A DNA stretch of 32,678 nt from a virus. Position 1 is the first letter of the stretch, and each line of letters opens with the position of its first letter. Position numbers and translations under genes: made by a program. The notes beneath the pieces were generated by a model. That model saw only the letters and a list, made by a program, of their open reading frames with translations. It was not told the origin of the DNA and made no database searches. Shown piece after piece: positions 14,142-23,400 of this stretch. The stretch covers positions 1 to 32,678 of the IMG/VR virus record IMGVR_UViG_3300009419_000841; one strand, given 5' to 3'.

Positions 14142-14648
14142 TTATCTTAGGAAGTCCTGCCAGTCTAAATTATATTTAATCGGGTCAATCTTATGAACAC
14201 CTATAATATATAACACATAACTGGCAACACTTGACCCCCGACCAACACCCCAGAGTATGTTGTTTTCTCTGCTAAACTCTACAAAATATTTAAGCCATCT
14301 TAACAAGTCTATCATATTTCTTCGATCAAACTCTTTTAGCTCTTCTTCAGCTCTATTATATGATACAATGTCTGGACAGTTACATAACACCCAATTTTTG
14401 ATATCAAGTGTTTTGTATTCTTCAGGCATGTTCCAATCTGACTGTAACGCTAAATCGTGTTCCTCTATACTAACATCAAAGTCGTTGGGGTACGGTTTTA
14501 AGAACAAAAATCCCAGTTGTTCTTCTAGTTGTCTTGTGTTGTTGTTTGAATTGACAAACATTTCCGGCGATAATGGTTGTCCATTATACAAGGCATCAAA
14601 AATGTCTTTTTCTTCAAAGATAGGATTACAGAATTTGTCAGATAGCAT
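14142..14648 (-). CDS. Fragment-sized DNA polymerase III alpha (DnaE)-like protein lacking catalytic residues
   Basis: 168 residues. The last 60 (from about RRNMIDLLRWLKYFVEFS, then GVGRGSSVASYVLYIIGVHKIDP and NLDWQDFLR) align with the DnaE segment around GRGSGAGSLVAYALxITDLDP...FERFL, at the start of the polymerase palm. The protein stops just before the catalytic PDFDxDF motif, and the N-terminal 110 residues correspond to the region between PHP domain and palm. So neither a polymerase nor a PHP nuclease site is present. Stop and start look normal, with a good promoter, so it seems to be a maintained small protein rather than a fresh truncation. Possible roles include clamp or replisome interaction (inference). 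No Shine-Dalgarno; promoter -10 ends six bases before the ATG. Confidence 0.75.
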   Translation of the reverse strand: MLSDKFCNPIFEEKDIFDALYNGQPLSPEMFVNSNNNTRQLEEQLGFLFLKPYPNDFDVSIEEHDLALQSDWNMPEEYKTLDIKNWVLCNCPDIVSYNRAEEELKEFDRRNMIDLLRWLKYFVEFSRENNILWGVGRGSSVASYVLYIIGVHKIDPIKYNLDWQDFLR

Positions 14649-14672
14649 ACAAGTATTTTAGTTTACTTGTAT
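14647..14672. promoter_or_regulatory. Inverted repeat spanning -10 box and start codon of the DnaE-like gene
   Basis: ATACAAGTA (14647-14655), 8-base spacer, TACTTGTAT (14664-14672): a perfect 9-base dyad. It covers the -10 element and reaches into the start codon, so a bound protein would block initiation. On RNA of the upstream gene it would form a hairpin around the stop codon. Confidence 0.5.
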
Positions 14673-14683
14673 TAAATTGTCAA
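14655..14683 (-). promoter_or_regulatory. sigma70-type promoter of the DnaE-like gene (TTGACA-N17-TAAAAT)
   Basis: Minus-strand TTGACA at 14683-14678, 17 bases, TAAAAT at 14660-14655, six bases, then ATG 14648. The predicted transcript starts on the A of the ATG. The -35 lies inside the coding end of the upstream 78-residue gene. Confidence 0.7.
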
Positions 14684-14894
14684 GATCTTTATTGCGTTTT
14701 TGTGATTGTTCTTGCCAAAGTTTGGCTTGACGAGCCTTGAGCTCTTCTTTATACATGTCAATGAACAGCGATATTTGATATTTGAGATCTGGACTGTTTG
14801 CGATCCAATACTTCTTACTAAGATCCTGAATTTTATTTTCTACTTCAGAATCTTTCAAACTACTCAAATTGTCAACTAACGGATTGATTACCAT
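14658..14894 (-). CDS. 78-residue conserved phage protein
   Basis: ATG 14894 overlaps the stop of the upstream structural gene by one base. Helical, charged protein: a short hydrophobic N terminus (MVINPLVDNLSSL), then NKIQDLSKKYWIANSPDLKYQI, and a basic helix rich in Lys/Arg/Gln at the C terminus (KARQAKLWQEQSQKR). Similar small proteins accompany tail genes in marine T4-like phages. Exact function unknown; chaperone or assembly factor for the neighbouring tail proteins is a guess. Confidence 0.65.
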   Translation of the reverse strand: MVINPLVDNLSSLKDSEVENKIQDLSKKYWIANSPDLKYQISLFIDMYKEELKARQAKLWQEQSQKRNKDLDNLIQVN

Positions 14895-15472
14895 TATTCA
14901 AACACACCTACTAATTTTAAGTACACATCAGTACCGCCATTATATGTCCATGCTTCCACAATCTTGTCTTCAGTATCAGTTACTGTAATTTGTGGCGATG
15001 TGCTTGGAATAACAAATTCGCCACTAACAGTTTTGATAGCTCCGCCACCACCTGTCTCATTGCCGAATGTTACAGTACGATCAGCACCTAGACTCTTAAG
15101 GTGTAATTTAATTTTAGCATACAATCCACTCTCTGGCCAATTGCTAAATGTAATAGTTGCATCATTACTAAAACTAACAACTTGCAACGGGCCATTTGTG
15201 ATATCAATTGGGGTAGTAGTACTAACACCTGCTATTGTAAAAACTGAACCATAAAATTCATTAAATTCTGCATTTCTAATGATGTTTGTGTTGAAATCGT
15301 TTTCAGCATTTAGTTTGGCTGTATTGGTTTGCAATGTAGATATTTCACTACCAGCAGTATCTAATGCTGATTTAATATTTGTGAAGTTGTCTCTAAATCC
15401 TTGGCTGTTATTATCCTGCCCAGCTATAGGGAAGGCGCCGTCGATATTGCTTGTTATAATTGCACTGGTCAT
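14894..15472 (-). CDS. Tail/fibre-associated structural protein
   Basis: 192 residues; ATG 15472 overlaps the preceding gene as ATGA. The N terminus has GQDNNSQGFRDNFTNIKSALDTAGSE style sequence (residues 18-43), followed by a short heptad-like helix, a variant of the attachment domain seen in the three proteins further upstream (19337-28556). The remainder is beta-rich and Thr/Ser/Gly-rich, with GNETGGGGAIKTVSGEF. Likely a trimeric virion protein such as a tail or baseplate fibre component. No enzymatic motif. Confidence 0.65.
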   Translation of the reverse strand: MTSAIITSNIDGAFPIAGQDNNSQGFRDNFTNIKSALDTAGSEISTLQTNTAKLNAENDFNTNIIRNAEFNEFYGSVFTIAGVSTTTPIDITNGPLQVVSFSNDATITFSNWPESGLYAKIKLHLKSLGADRTVTFGNETGGGGAIKTVSGEFVIPSTSPQITVTDTEDKIVEAWTYNGGTDVYLKLVGVFE

Positions 15473-17826
15473 GTTATAGTTACCTTGTCATCTTTAAATA
15501 CTAGATATTTATCGTTGCCGTATCCGGTCACGGAATCTATTATATATCTATCTACGGTATAGTCTAAATTCTTAAAATCAAATCCGCTATACTTAATGTT
15601 TAGCATAATATCTGCACTTGTTCCAGGTTTACAGAAACAAATTGGAACTGCTAAAACAAATCCTAATTCTTGCTTACTTTCGTCCTGGACACTACGCATC
15701 CATAGGGGTAAGTAATTTCGTTCTCTCGCACCAGCAGTCAGAATCTTATTTCTCCAAATACTAATTGAACTTGGATATCTTGTACTATAATTTGGATCGC
15801 TAGCAAATAAGTTTGTTTGATCAACTGTTATTCTATTATCAGGTCTTGGTAAGAATGGTTCGTCCCTGTCGCTGGTTTTCCAAATAGCATTACTGGCATC
15901 TGTTGTAATAGTTTTAGGATCTAATGGACGTTTTAATGTTGCGTTCAAATACTTATTCCCAATTTCTAATGGGTCAAACATTTCCACATAAACAACTTCG
16001 TATACTACTGTGTTTGTTCCTGTAATCTTTGCCTTAGCAGATTTAATGTCACCAAATGTAAAACGTTTTCTCTTGTGGTTTAATCCCATAGCACTAACAT
16101 ATTGTGCGGCAGTTTTAGTTTCGATGCCGCCAAAGATAGTCATTCTTAAATCTCGTTGTATACCAAAGTTAGGATCATTTGGTCTATAGACACTTTCTGC
16201 TGGAAATACATTACTGTTATTAATGAAGTCGTTAAACAATGCTCGCTTGTTTTGATTCATAAATGTTCTAGCAACAATACTGCTATACAGTCTATCATTA
16301 GGTGTGTCTATATTTAAAGTAAACTCTCTACTAATGCTACTGTACTTAAATTGATCTTGCGCTTTAATTACGAATTTAAATGTTCTATCTACTGAAGTAG
16401 TTCCACCATCAAATGTTTGATTAGTATATACCCCATCAGAGAATGTTGTTATGCCTGGCTCATTTACAGTGCCATACTGATTAACTTTGCCTGTAATCTC
16501 ACCGTCTAATTCTAAAGATAATCCTGACGGCAACGAACCTGACTCTAATGAATATACCAGTGTAGCACCTTCTATATTACTAGTTGCTAACACTCTAAGA
16601 TTACTGATAAAATTTGCATCAATAGTGCCTAACAAACTATCAGTCTCCCAAGTCATTATACTATCAACATCGCCTAACGTCTTAATTGTAAACGTTCTTT
16701 TTGTGGCTGCAATAGTACCATCACTATCATATCTAGATGCTGTTATTGTAAAATGGTATGTTTCAGTAATGGTTGGTTGATATGGAACTACACCAAATAA
16801 TTCTGAAGTAGCAATATCTAATTGTAATCCAGGCGGAAGTATACTAGCACTATTATCAGGATTTAACGAATCTAAATTATAAGTTATCGGGCCTAATTCA
16901 GGCGAGTCATAACAATCTAATACGATAGTCAAATAGTTATTAGCCCTGTGTGTACCAAGGTCCGTTGGTGTTAACCATATTGGGTTTCTTAAATATGTTC
17001 CGTCGACAGTGAATACACCATTGGCTGCTCTAGCAATAGTATTATCAGCACGTAAGAAATCGTCACCAACAACATATATTTTAAATTTTCTTTTACTAAC
17101 AGTGTCGCTATCACTTACGGATACAATAAATTCATAGTTCCTGTTTAGTTTGCGAGGAGGCAACGACGGTATAAAATAATCATAAAATACGCTATCGTAT
17201 ATAAAGCTATCAAATCCGTTATCTGGTCTGTTACCAAAATCGTAGCCGGTCACATCATATAGGTCGTTGCTATAGTTCCCATTGCCAACTTCTGAATCAA
17301 CGACAGTGTATGCTGGATCTATAAGACCAGTAATCTTACCATCATCGGTTAATGTTAGCCCTGGCGGTAATGTTCCGTCACCACTAGAGATAAAGTATTG
17401 TAGGGTTTGACCGGTTGCAGTGTCGTTATCAGATACACTGATTTGAAAATCTACAAAACTTGAGTCTAAAATAAAATATGTGTTATTTGGGCCTACTGGT
17501 AACGACCCCTCAGTAGTCGCAAATACAGGAACATCTGCACCTTCGATGGTTAATTTAAACGTTCTATCTGCTATCTCGCCGTTATAGGATGCTCTAATAC
17601 AGAATGTAAATTCAGTAACTCTCGGAACTTCAAAAGGCGTTCCTACAATGTGATCACCAGCCAATCTAAGTCCCGCAGGCAGTGATCCACTAATAATTTT
17701 AAATGTTGCTGATGATGAATCGGGTACTATAGAATCATATGTTACAGGCAATCCAAGATCTACAATAGATCCTTCTTGTATTGTACCAAATGTGTACCCG
17801 GATTTTTTAGTCCAAATGTTTAACAT
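15469..17826 (-). CDS. Large structural protein with four putative-Ig (He_PIG) repeats
   Basis: 785 residues; ATG 17826 preceded by AAGGG. At least four repeats carry the He_PIG signature (G-x-LPxGLxL...GxIxG): around residues 45-65 (SGSLPAGLRLAGDHIVG), 148-168 (GTLPPGLTLTDDGKITG), 328-346 (ILPPGLQLD) and 428-447 (SGSLPSGLSLELDGEITG). Each is followed by a cadherin-like FxFxIxA strand. The C-terminal 275 residues are a different domain (IFGGIETKTAAQYVSAMGL, then a basic KRKRFTFGD). He_PIG domains occur in phage and bacterial surface proteins that bind carbohydrates or form stalks. Probably a fibre or adhesin. A late-type promoter sits just upstream. Confidence 0.8.
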   Translation of the reverse strand: MLNIWTKKSGYTFGTIQEGSIVDLGLPVTYDSIVPDSSSATFKIISGSLPAGLRLAGDHIVGTPFEVPRVTEFTFCIRASYNGEIADRTFKLTIEGADVPVFATTEGSLPVGPNNTYFILDSSFVDFQISVSDNDTATGQTLQYFISSGDGTLPPGLTLTDDGKITGLIDPAYTVVDSEVGNGNYSNDLYDVTGYDFGNRPDNGFDSFIYDSVFYDYFIPSLPPRKLNRNYEFIVSVSDSDTVSKRKFKIYVVGDDFLRADNTIARAANGVFTVDGTYLRNPIWLTPTDLGTHRANNYLTIVLDCYDSPELGPITYNLDSLNPDNSASILPPGLQLDIATSELFGVVPYQPTITETYHFTITASRYDSDGTIAATKRTFTIKTLGDVDSIMTWETDSLLGTIDANFISNLRVLATSNIEGATLVYSLESGSLPSGLSLELDGEITGKVNQYGTVNEPGITTFSDGVYTNQTFDGGTTSVDRTFKFVIKAQDQFKYSSISREFTLNIDTPNDRLYSSIVARTFMNQNKRALFNDFINNSNVFPAESVYRPNDPNFGIQRDLRMTIFGGIETKTAAQYVSAMGLNHKRKRFTFGDIKSAKAKITGTNTVVYEVVYVEMFDPLEIGNKYLNATLKRPLDPKTITTDASNAIWKTSDRDEPFLPRPDNRITVDQTNLFASDPNYSTRYPSSISIWRNKILTAGARERNYLPLWMRSVQDESKQELGFVLAVPICFCKPGTSADIMLNIKYSGFDFKNLDYTVDRYIIDSVTGYGNDKYLVFKDDKVTIT

Positions 17827-17833
17827 GCTTCGC

Positions 17834-17856
17834 CCTTGATATAATATTTATCAAGG
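17834..17856 (-). promoter_or_regulatory. Late promoter GATAAATA inside a perfect hairpin
   Basis: Minus-strand GATAAATA (17852-17845) is 18 bases upstream of the ATG at 17826. It is embedded in an inverted repeat CCTTGATA (17834-17841)/TATCAAGG (17849-17856) with a 7-base loop. The hairpin would form in RNA reading through from the upstream fibre gene, so the site may couple 3-prime end formation or processing with a new late start. Confidence 0.6.
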
Positions 17857-17865
17857 ACTAAGTTA

Positions 17866-19320
17866 TTAATTTAGGTCATCCCAAGTTGCGCCATTGTAGC
17901 CCGAAAACTTGCTAGTTCCAGTAAGGAAAACCATCATTCCAGCCTCTGGGCTAATGCTTAGACCGGTAAAATATGCATCTCGAGCAGTTGCATCAGCATA
18001 AGATGCGAGTTTAAACGGCACTAAACTTGATACTTTAGATCCAGTAAGTTCTAATTTAGTACCAACAGTTCCAGCAGAGTTGGAGACAAATAGATCTAAT
18101 TTTCCAGGAATAATATTTGATCCAACAGTGCCAATAACGCTTGCTAAGATTCCTGAACTAGCACGATAAGCAACACCATCATACCCAGAGAATACAAGTT
18201 GTTGTATCTGGTCGCCTGTCTGAACAATTTGTTGGGATAATATGTTACCCCTGCTTCTAGCAAAAGAAACGCCACCGGTCAACACAGCAGTTGAATGTGA
18301 TTCTAATATGTTAAGCGGCAATGATGTAGGAGACGAGGCAGCTACTAAAATAGTACCGCTACCACTTGCACCGCCTTGCCCTGCACTATAAATTGTTAAG
18401 CCAGTACTGTTTACGTTACCGACAACATCTAAAATACCTGACCCGTTTGGGTTAATTAAAATACTTTCATTACTGTTTAAAGTTGTAATGTTATTTTGAA
18501 AAACTCTAATTGACCCAGTGTTTAACTCACCATTTACTATTCCTGAAACATCGCCGACCAAGTCTCCAGTAAATATTGTACTAGTAACTCCAGCTAATCC
18601 AGATAATACTGTAGTCGAGTCACCAAGTGCAAGAACATCTGATCCAATAGTTATCGAACTATTAGCTAACATTGTATTAGTTACCGAGCCAACGTCAGTA
18701 GTATAAACACCGTTAGTTACTGTGGCTGCACTGCCTGAAATATTTCCAGATATCTTACTGCCTGCTAGACTAGTGATCCAGCTAGGGTCGTTATATGAAG
18801 CACTGGTATAAACACCGTTTGTTACTGATCCAGCATTGCCGCTTACGTTGCCAGTTACTGATCCTGTTAAGTTGCCAGTGATTGTTCCACTAACATCTAA
18901 TGCCCCAGTAATAACAACTTTGCCAGTACCTGACGGATCAATGTTGATGTTTTCGTTACTGTTAAGTCCTAGTATATTATTTTGTGTTAATCTAATAGAC
19001 CCGTTATTAATCTCATCAAATTGTGCTGCCGCGTTAATTGTTATGGCGTTCGTGCCACTGTTTGTGGTGATAGTTATATTATCACCGGCAATTAATGTTA
19101 GTAGTTCATTTGCTCCTGTTGAGTAAACAGTATCCTGTCCCCCAACTGCAACTGATCCAAAATATCCGGCACTGTTACCGCCAGTAGTAATTCCATCTCC
19201 GATGAATAATTTTTTACTATCAGTTGTATATAATAACTCGCCCTGTGCCGGAACAGGGGTAGCTACACCATTCATTAACGATCTTTCGTTATTGGTACCG
19301 CGTCTAATTTGTAATGCCAT
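17866..19320 (-). CDS. Tail fibre protein with Mtd-like N-terminal domain
   Basis: 484 residues; ATG 19320 with GGGGAAG upstream. The start MALQIRRGTNNERS...PVPAQGELLYTTDSKKLFIGDG (residues 1-43) is the N-terminal module found in major tropism determinant and many fibre proteins. The middle is Gly/Thr/Asn-rich, with two near-repeats, NGSIRLTQNNILGLNSNENI at 106-125 and a matching copy at 268-287, and two copies of a TVTNGVYT/SVTNGVYT unit (165-172, 200-207). The C terminus (MMVFLTGTSKFSGYNGATWDDL) is typical of fibre tips. Likely determines adsorption; the receptor is unknown. Confidence 0.8.
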   Translation of the reverse strand: MALQIRRGTNNERSLMNGVATPVPAQGELLYTTDSKKLFIGDGITTGGNSAGYFGSVAVGGQDTVYSTGANELLTLIAGDNITITTNSGTNAITINAAAQFDEINNGSIRLTQNNILGLNSNENINIDPSGTGKVVITGALDVSGTITGNLTGSVTGNVSGNAGSVTNGVYTSASYNDPSWITSLAGSKISGNISGSAATVTNGVYTTDVGSVTNTMLANSSITIGSDVLALGDSTTVLSGLAGVTSTIFTGDLVGDVSGIVNGELNTGSIRVFQNNITTLNSNESILINPNGSGILDVVGNVNSTGLTIYSAGQGGASGSGTILVAASSPTSLPLNILESHSTAVLTGGVSFARSRGNILSQQIVQTGDQIQQLVFSGYDGVAYRASSGILASVIGTVGSNIIPGKLDLFVSNSAGTVGTKLELTGSKVSSLVPFKLASYADATARDAYFTGLSISPEAGMMVFLTGTSKFSGYNGATWDDLN

Positions 19321-19336
19321 TATCTTCCCCTAATCC

Positions 19337-19789
19337 TTAAATGAAGTTTCCAAAATCAACGCCAAACATTGGGCTAGTAAATGATCCATAATCAATATTA
19401 CCCAATGATGCCGCTAACTCTCTTATGTCTATGCCGTATACTGTTGCTTGTATGTCACCAGTACCAACAATGTTATGTCCGTTTAAATCCAAGTCCCCAC
19501 CTAATTTAGGACTAGTTTCATCTTCTAAATTGCCCACGCCACCAATAGTAATAGCGTTTCCATCAGAAGTTAATGTAATGTTGTCACCTGCAACAAGGGA
19601 TCTAAACTCAAATATAGTGCCAATTTTTTGTTTAAAAACCTGTTCGCCAGTGCCCAAGTTTGCCCCAGCAGTAACATCCCTGTTATCGAGCAGGCCAAAA
19701 TTATTGTTTACTTTTTCAAATGCTGTGCGGAGATCGTCTCCAGTCCCGTCATTTGAGTAATTACCAATGTTAATTGTTTCTATGGTCAT
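19337..19789 (-). CDS. Short fibre/structural protein with NDGTGD-type N-terminal domain
   Basis: 150 residues. The N terminus INIGNYSNDGTGDDLRTAFEKVNNNF (residues 6-31) matches the N terminus of the next two genes upstream. The middle shows a fibre-like motif (LVAGDNITLTSDGNAITIGG and LGGDLDLNGHNIVGTG), and the C terminus is short and aromatic (FGVDFGNFI). It probably shares an attachment site with its paralogues and carries a small tip. Transcribed late: GTAAATA lies 16 bases upstream of the ATG. Confidence 0.7.
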   Translation of the reverse strand: MTIETINIGNYSNDGTGDDLRTAFEKVNNNFGLLDNRDVTAGANLGTGEQVFKQKIGTIFEFRSLVAGDNITLTSDGNAITIGGVGNLEDETSPKLGGDLDLNGHNIVGTGDIQATVYGIDIRELAASLGNIDYGSFTSPMFGVDFGNFI

Positions 19790-19804
19790 AATTGTCTCTT
19801 TTAG

Positions 19805-19811
19805 TATTTAC
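19805..19811 (-). promoter_or_regulatory. Possible late promoter motif GTAAATA
   Basis: Minus-strand GTAAATAC in the 23-base gap between the 206-residue gene and the gene starting at 19789. It has only the TAAATA core of the late consensus. Adjacent AAGAGAC could act as a weak ribosome site. Confidence 0.35.
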
Positions 19812-19812
19812 C

Positions 19813-20433
19813 TTAAACCGTTGTTGGTAATTCTACAGCATATATTCTAATATTTAAATCGTTGTTTATATTAGTTTGTGTTGTTGTAGCTGTGATTTCT
19901 ACCAAGTTTGATATATTGTTTCGACGTACTGCAATAGTAGCTAGGGCAGATGGACTTGTGTAAGTCACCCCGTATACTGATATATCTGGTTCAAGGGTGT
20001 TATTTTGACAAGCTATCATTGCTTCGCAAGTTTGCACATGTCTTAACCCAGTTGGATCACTATCATGATTACTTTCTATTAATATCGTTGCTTTGACTCC
20101 AGCTATACTTGTGTTAGAAAGGGTGTAAATAGTCCCGTCAATAGTGCCTACTGGTAATGTAATACTAGAAGCAGTTGTAATCACTTGGTTGATAGTTACC
20201 TGACTAGTGTCAACAACTCCGACAATTTTACCACCAACTCCGTCAACGAGCATAGTACTGTCATCAGCAAATACACTACCAATGATATCAGTACTAATAA
20301 TAGTACCATCAGTATTGTTGCTTAATAGATTATAGACTTCGGTAAAGTTATTGTTTACCTTTGTAAATGCCGTACGTAACGGATCGCCGTCACCTTTATC
20401 AGCTATCCCAATATTAATTATTTGTTGTGTCAT
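19813..20433 (-). CDS. Structural/fibre protein with NDGTGD-related N-terminal domain
   Basis: 206 residues; ATG 20433 overlaps the stop of the giant fibre gene by one base (TAATG). N terminus IINIGIADKGDGDPLRTAFTKVNNNFTEVYN is a variant of the shared attachment domain. A beta-rich middle follows (IGSVFADDSTMLVDGVGGKIVGVVDTSQVTI) and a C-terminal domain with several Cys and aromatic residues (HVQTCEAMIACQNN). No catalytic motif is seen. Likely a virion protein stacked with its neighbours. Confidence 0.7.
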   Translation of the reverse strand: MTQQIINIGIADKGDGDPLRTAFTKVNNNFTEVYNLLSNNTDGTIISTDIIGSVFADDSTMLVDGVGGKIVGVVDTSQVTINQVITTASSITLPVGTIDGTIYTLSNTSIAGVKATILIESNHDSDPTGLRHVQTCEAMIACQNNTLEPDISVYGVTYTSPSALATIAVRRNNISNLVEITATTTQTNINNDLNIRIYAVELPTTV

Positions 20434-23400
20434 TATAGTCTCCCTACTGCAACTTCAATTATCCCTTTATTAGGATCTAACTTATCAGCAACTGCCTTAC
20501 CAATAATTGTGCCTATTTGTGGATTCATTGCCTTACAAGCATATCCTGGAATAGCCGATGTAGTAATTAAATCACCTTTCTTAATAACACCCAGTACTTT
20601 AATTGGAACACGCCCTTGTAGAGCAACACATGCTCTTAAGCCCTGTAGTTCTTTGTTCATAATATATGCTGGATTTGTTGTAACAACACCAGCAACTCTA
20701 CTGTCATTAGCTAATGTACTTTCTGTTACTTCAGCAGTGCCGCCAAATATTAACACTGTACCTGGTTCATATTCTCGATCGGCACTATAATATTCTGCCA
20801 AGTCAGCGTATGTGGCTTGAAGCTGACCATCTAAGTGCCAATCACCTTGAATATCGCCACGTGTCGCAGCCGCACCAGTAGTGATATTATCAACCTTAAT
20901 TTGACCTAATAGTGCATCAATAATACCAGTTGCTTGCAATGATAATTTACTTGCACCTTGTAGTACCCATGCACCAGTTAACTTACCTGCACCAGCTTCA
21001 CTTCCAGTTGTTATATCGGTAATAGTGGCAGTGCCTGTTAACGTAGTTGTACCGCCAACGGTCAATTTACCTGTCAGAGCATTAGTGCCAATTCCTGTGG
21101 TACTTATGACACCAGAGGCACTTATATCACTAGAACCAGTAATTGTACTATCTACCGTTAAATTATTTTTAACGTTAGTAGTACCAGTAGAATCAGTTCC
21201 AGTAGCTGTCATGAAAGCAAATGGTGCTCCACTCGCTCGTGGGCTATAGAGTTCAACGTGAGTACTTGCAGTATCAATTATCTTATAGCCATCGACCTTA
21301 AGTTGCTTGACGTCGATCTCACCAGCTGAGCCAGTTTTTACAATACTGTCATTACCGCCGTTAGTTGTAATTGAGCTAATTGTATATGTGTTTACATTGT
21401 TTGGCGAAGTGCCTGTAACAGCACTAACTGTTACTAGACCTACAGTATTAAATGCAGTTCTCAACCCTTCTTCAACTATTGTTTGACTAGAAATTTGTCT
21501 TGGATATGTCGCACTGCCTGTAAAGTTGCCAAGTATTGACTTGTTATCTATGTTGGCCAGTTCTGTTTGTGCAACACCGCCATCTTTAATACCTACCCAT
21601 CCGTTCGTAACTTCAAAGTTAGCACTGTCAAAACTTGCAATACCACTACCTGCTTGGATAGTATCTAATAAAATAGCAGTACCTGATCCTGATCCTACAC
21701 CAGTTGCTTGGAATATAACTCCAACTGTATTTGCACTTGCACCAATTGCTGTGAATGATGTATTACCTAATGCTGAAATTCTATATCGTTTGCCTATAAC
21801 AAATGATCCGCCGGATACACTTGTAGCAGTTGGAGTAGTTGAACTAGTAGTTGCCAAAGTCAATGCTAGTTTGCTTTGTGCAATTGCCGCATCTGACTTA
21901 ACATCCAAGTTAATAATAGTGTCAGGGTTGATTTGATAATCAACTTGCGCGGCACTAAGTCCTAAGACCGTTGCACCGATAGCATGTGTCGACGCTGTGC
22001 CGCCATATAGTTTACCACCATTAATTGGCGTCAGTACTGACAGTCTTGTTACTGTGTCGAATCGTTCAATGCCGCCCCCAGTTGTGACTGCGGCGTATTG
22101 GAATATTTCAGTACCAACCTGTATGTAACCAGATGTTGGGAATCCTGCGGCACTAGTAACAACGATTCCCGAATTAACAGATAGTTGTGTTGTTCCAGAA
22201 ATCGCTGTAGTCAGTGTAGTTCTATTTGCGCTGGACAGTGTAGCACTTAGATCACCGCCAACAGTCGCTGTAACTGAATGTGTTGAATTACCTGCAAATG
22301 CTAGTATATCTGCTTGTGCTGGAGTGAACAACGCTACGTCGTTCATCTTATTCAATCTATCAATATTTGCAACAGCACTATCCACATACGTTTTATTTGT
22401 GGCATCGTTGTTGGCAATCGGAGTAGCTACGTTTGTTAGTTTAAAACCGCCAATGTTTAAGTCAGCAGTTGCTGGTAAAATACCTGCACGATCCATAAAG
22501 CCTGGACCAACAGGAGTTAACCCTAAACTTGCTAACGGTACATTTGTCTTGTTTAGACCTAATCTACGATCAATATACACGCCAACAGCATTTTCTGTTG
22601 GAACTGTATCATCGGCCATGTCAATAAATTCGTTGTCATCAGAGAACTCTCTAACTTCTCGACCTGTCTTAAATCCCAAGCCATCCAAGTTAGTAAGTGC
22701 GATACTTGCTGAGAAACTTACACGTCCAGTACCTTGGTCAACTGTGAAGAATCTACCTACACGGAAGAAACCGTTTTGATCTGTTGAGATCCAGAATACA
22801 CGACCTTGTGTTCTTTCGTCAATTTCTTGACTTGTTACTGGAGTACCGCCACGACCATAAATCTTACTTGGGAAGTTAGTTTGGTTATAGCCGCCTGTGC
22901 CCACGTCTAAGAAGTCGTGACCAGTAGCACGACATGTACTAATGTTAACTAGAATTTCTGCATTTTCTTCAGACATTAAACCTGCTCTTAAAGAGAAAGA
23001 GGAATCTGATAAGTTAATGTTTGTTACCGCAGCCACACTAGTTTGCAAACCAGTTAGCACTGGTACAGCATTTTTATTGATATATGTGTCAAACGTTATA
23101 TAACCATAGGCAGCACTCACGCCCATGTCATAATAGTTCCTTACGGTGTGTACTTTACCACTCCAACCAAATTGCATTTGGCCACCATCTGCTAATAATC
23201 TATTAACTTCTGATGTGGTTATACGTGAAATAGCAATTCTTCTATCGCCAATCTTTGATCCTAGACTTGCTCTTGCACCGCTATATTTGAAATATACATT
23301 TCCAGTTACTATTTTTTGTGCTTCATCACTGCCAGTATTGCTATATGTGAATGTACTTGTTCCCGTTACTGTAACAGTTTTGGCAGTCCCGTCATATGTA

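Noticed and set aside
17866-19320. Repeated short units that could suggest a CRISPR or tandem-repeat locus
   Set aside because: The units are in-frame coding repeats of unequal spacing within a fibre gene, without unique spacers.
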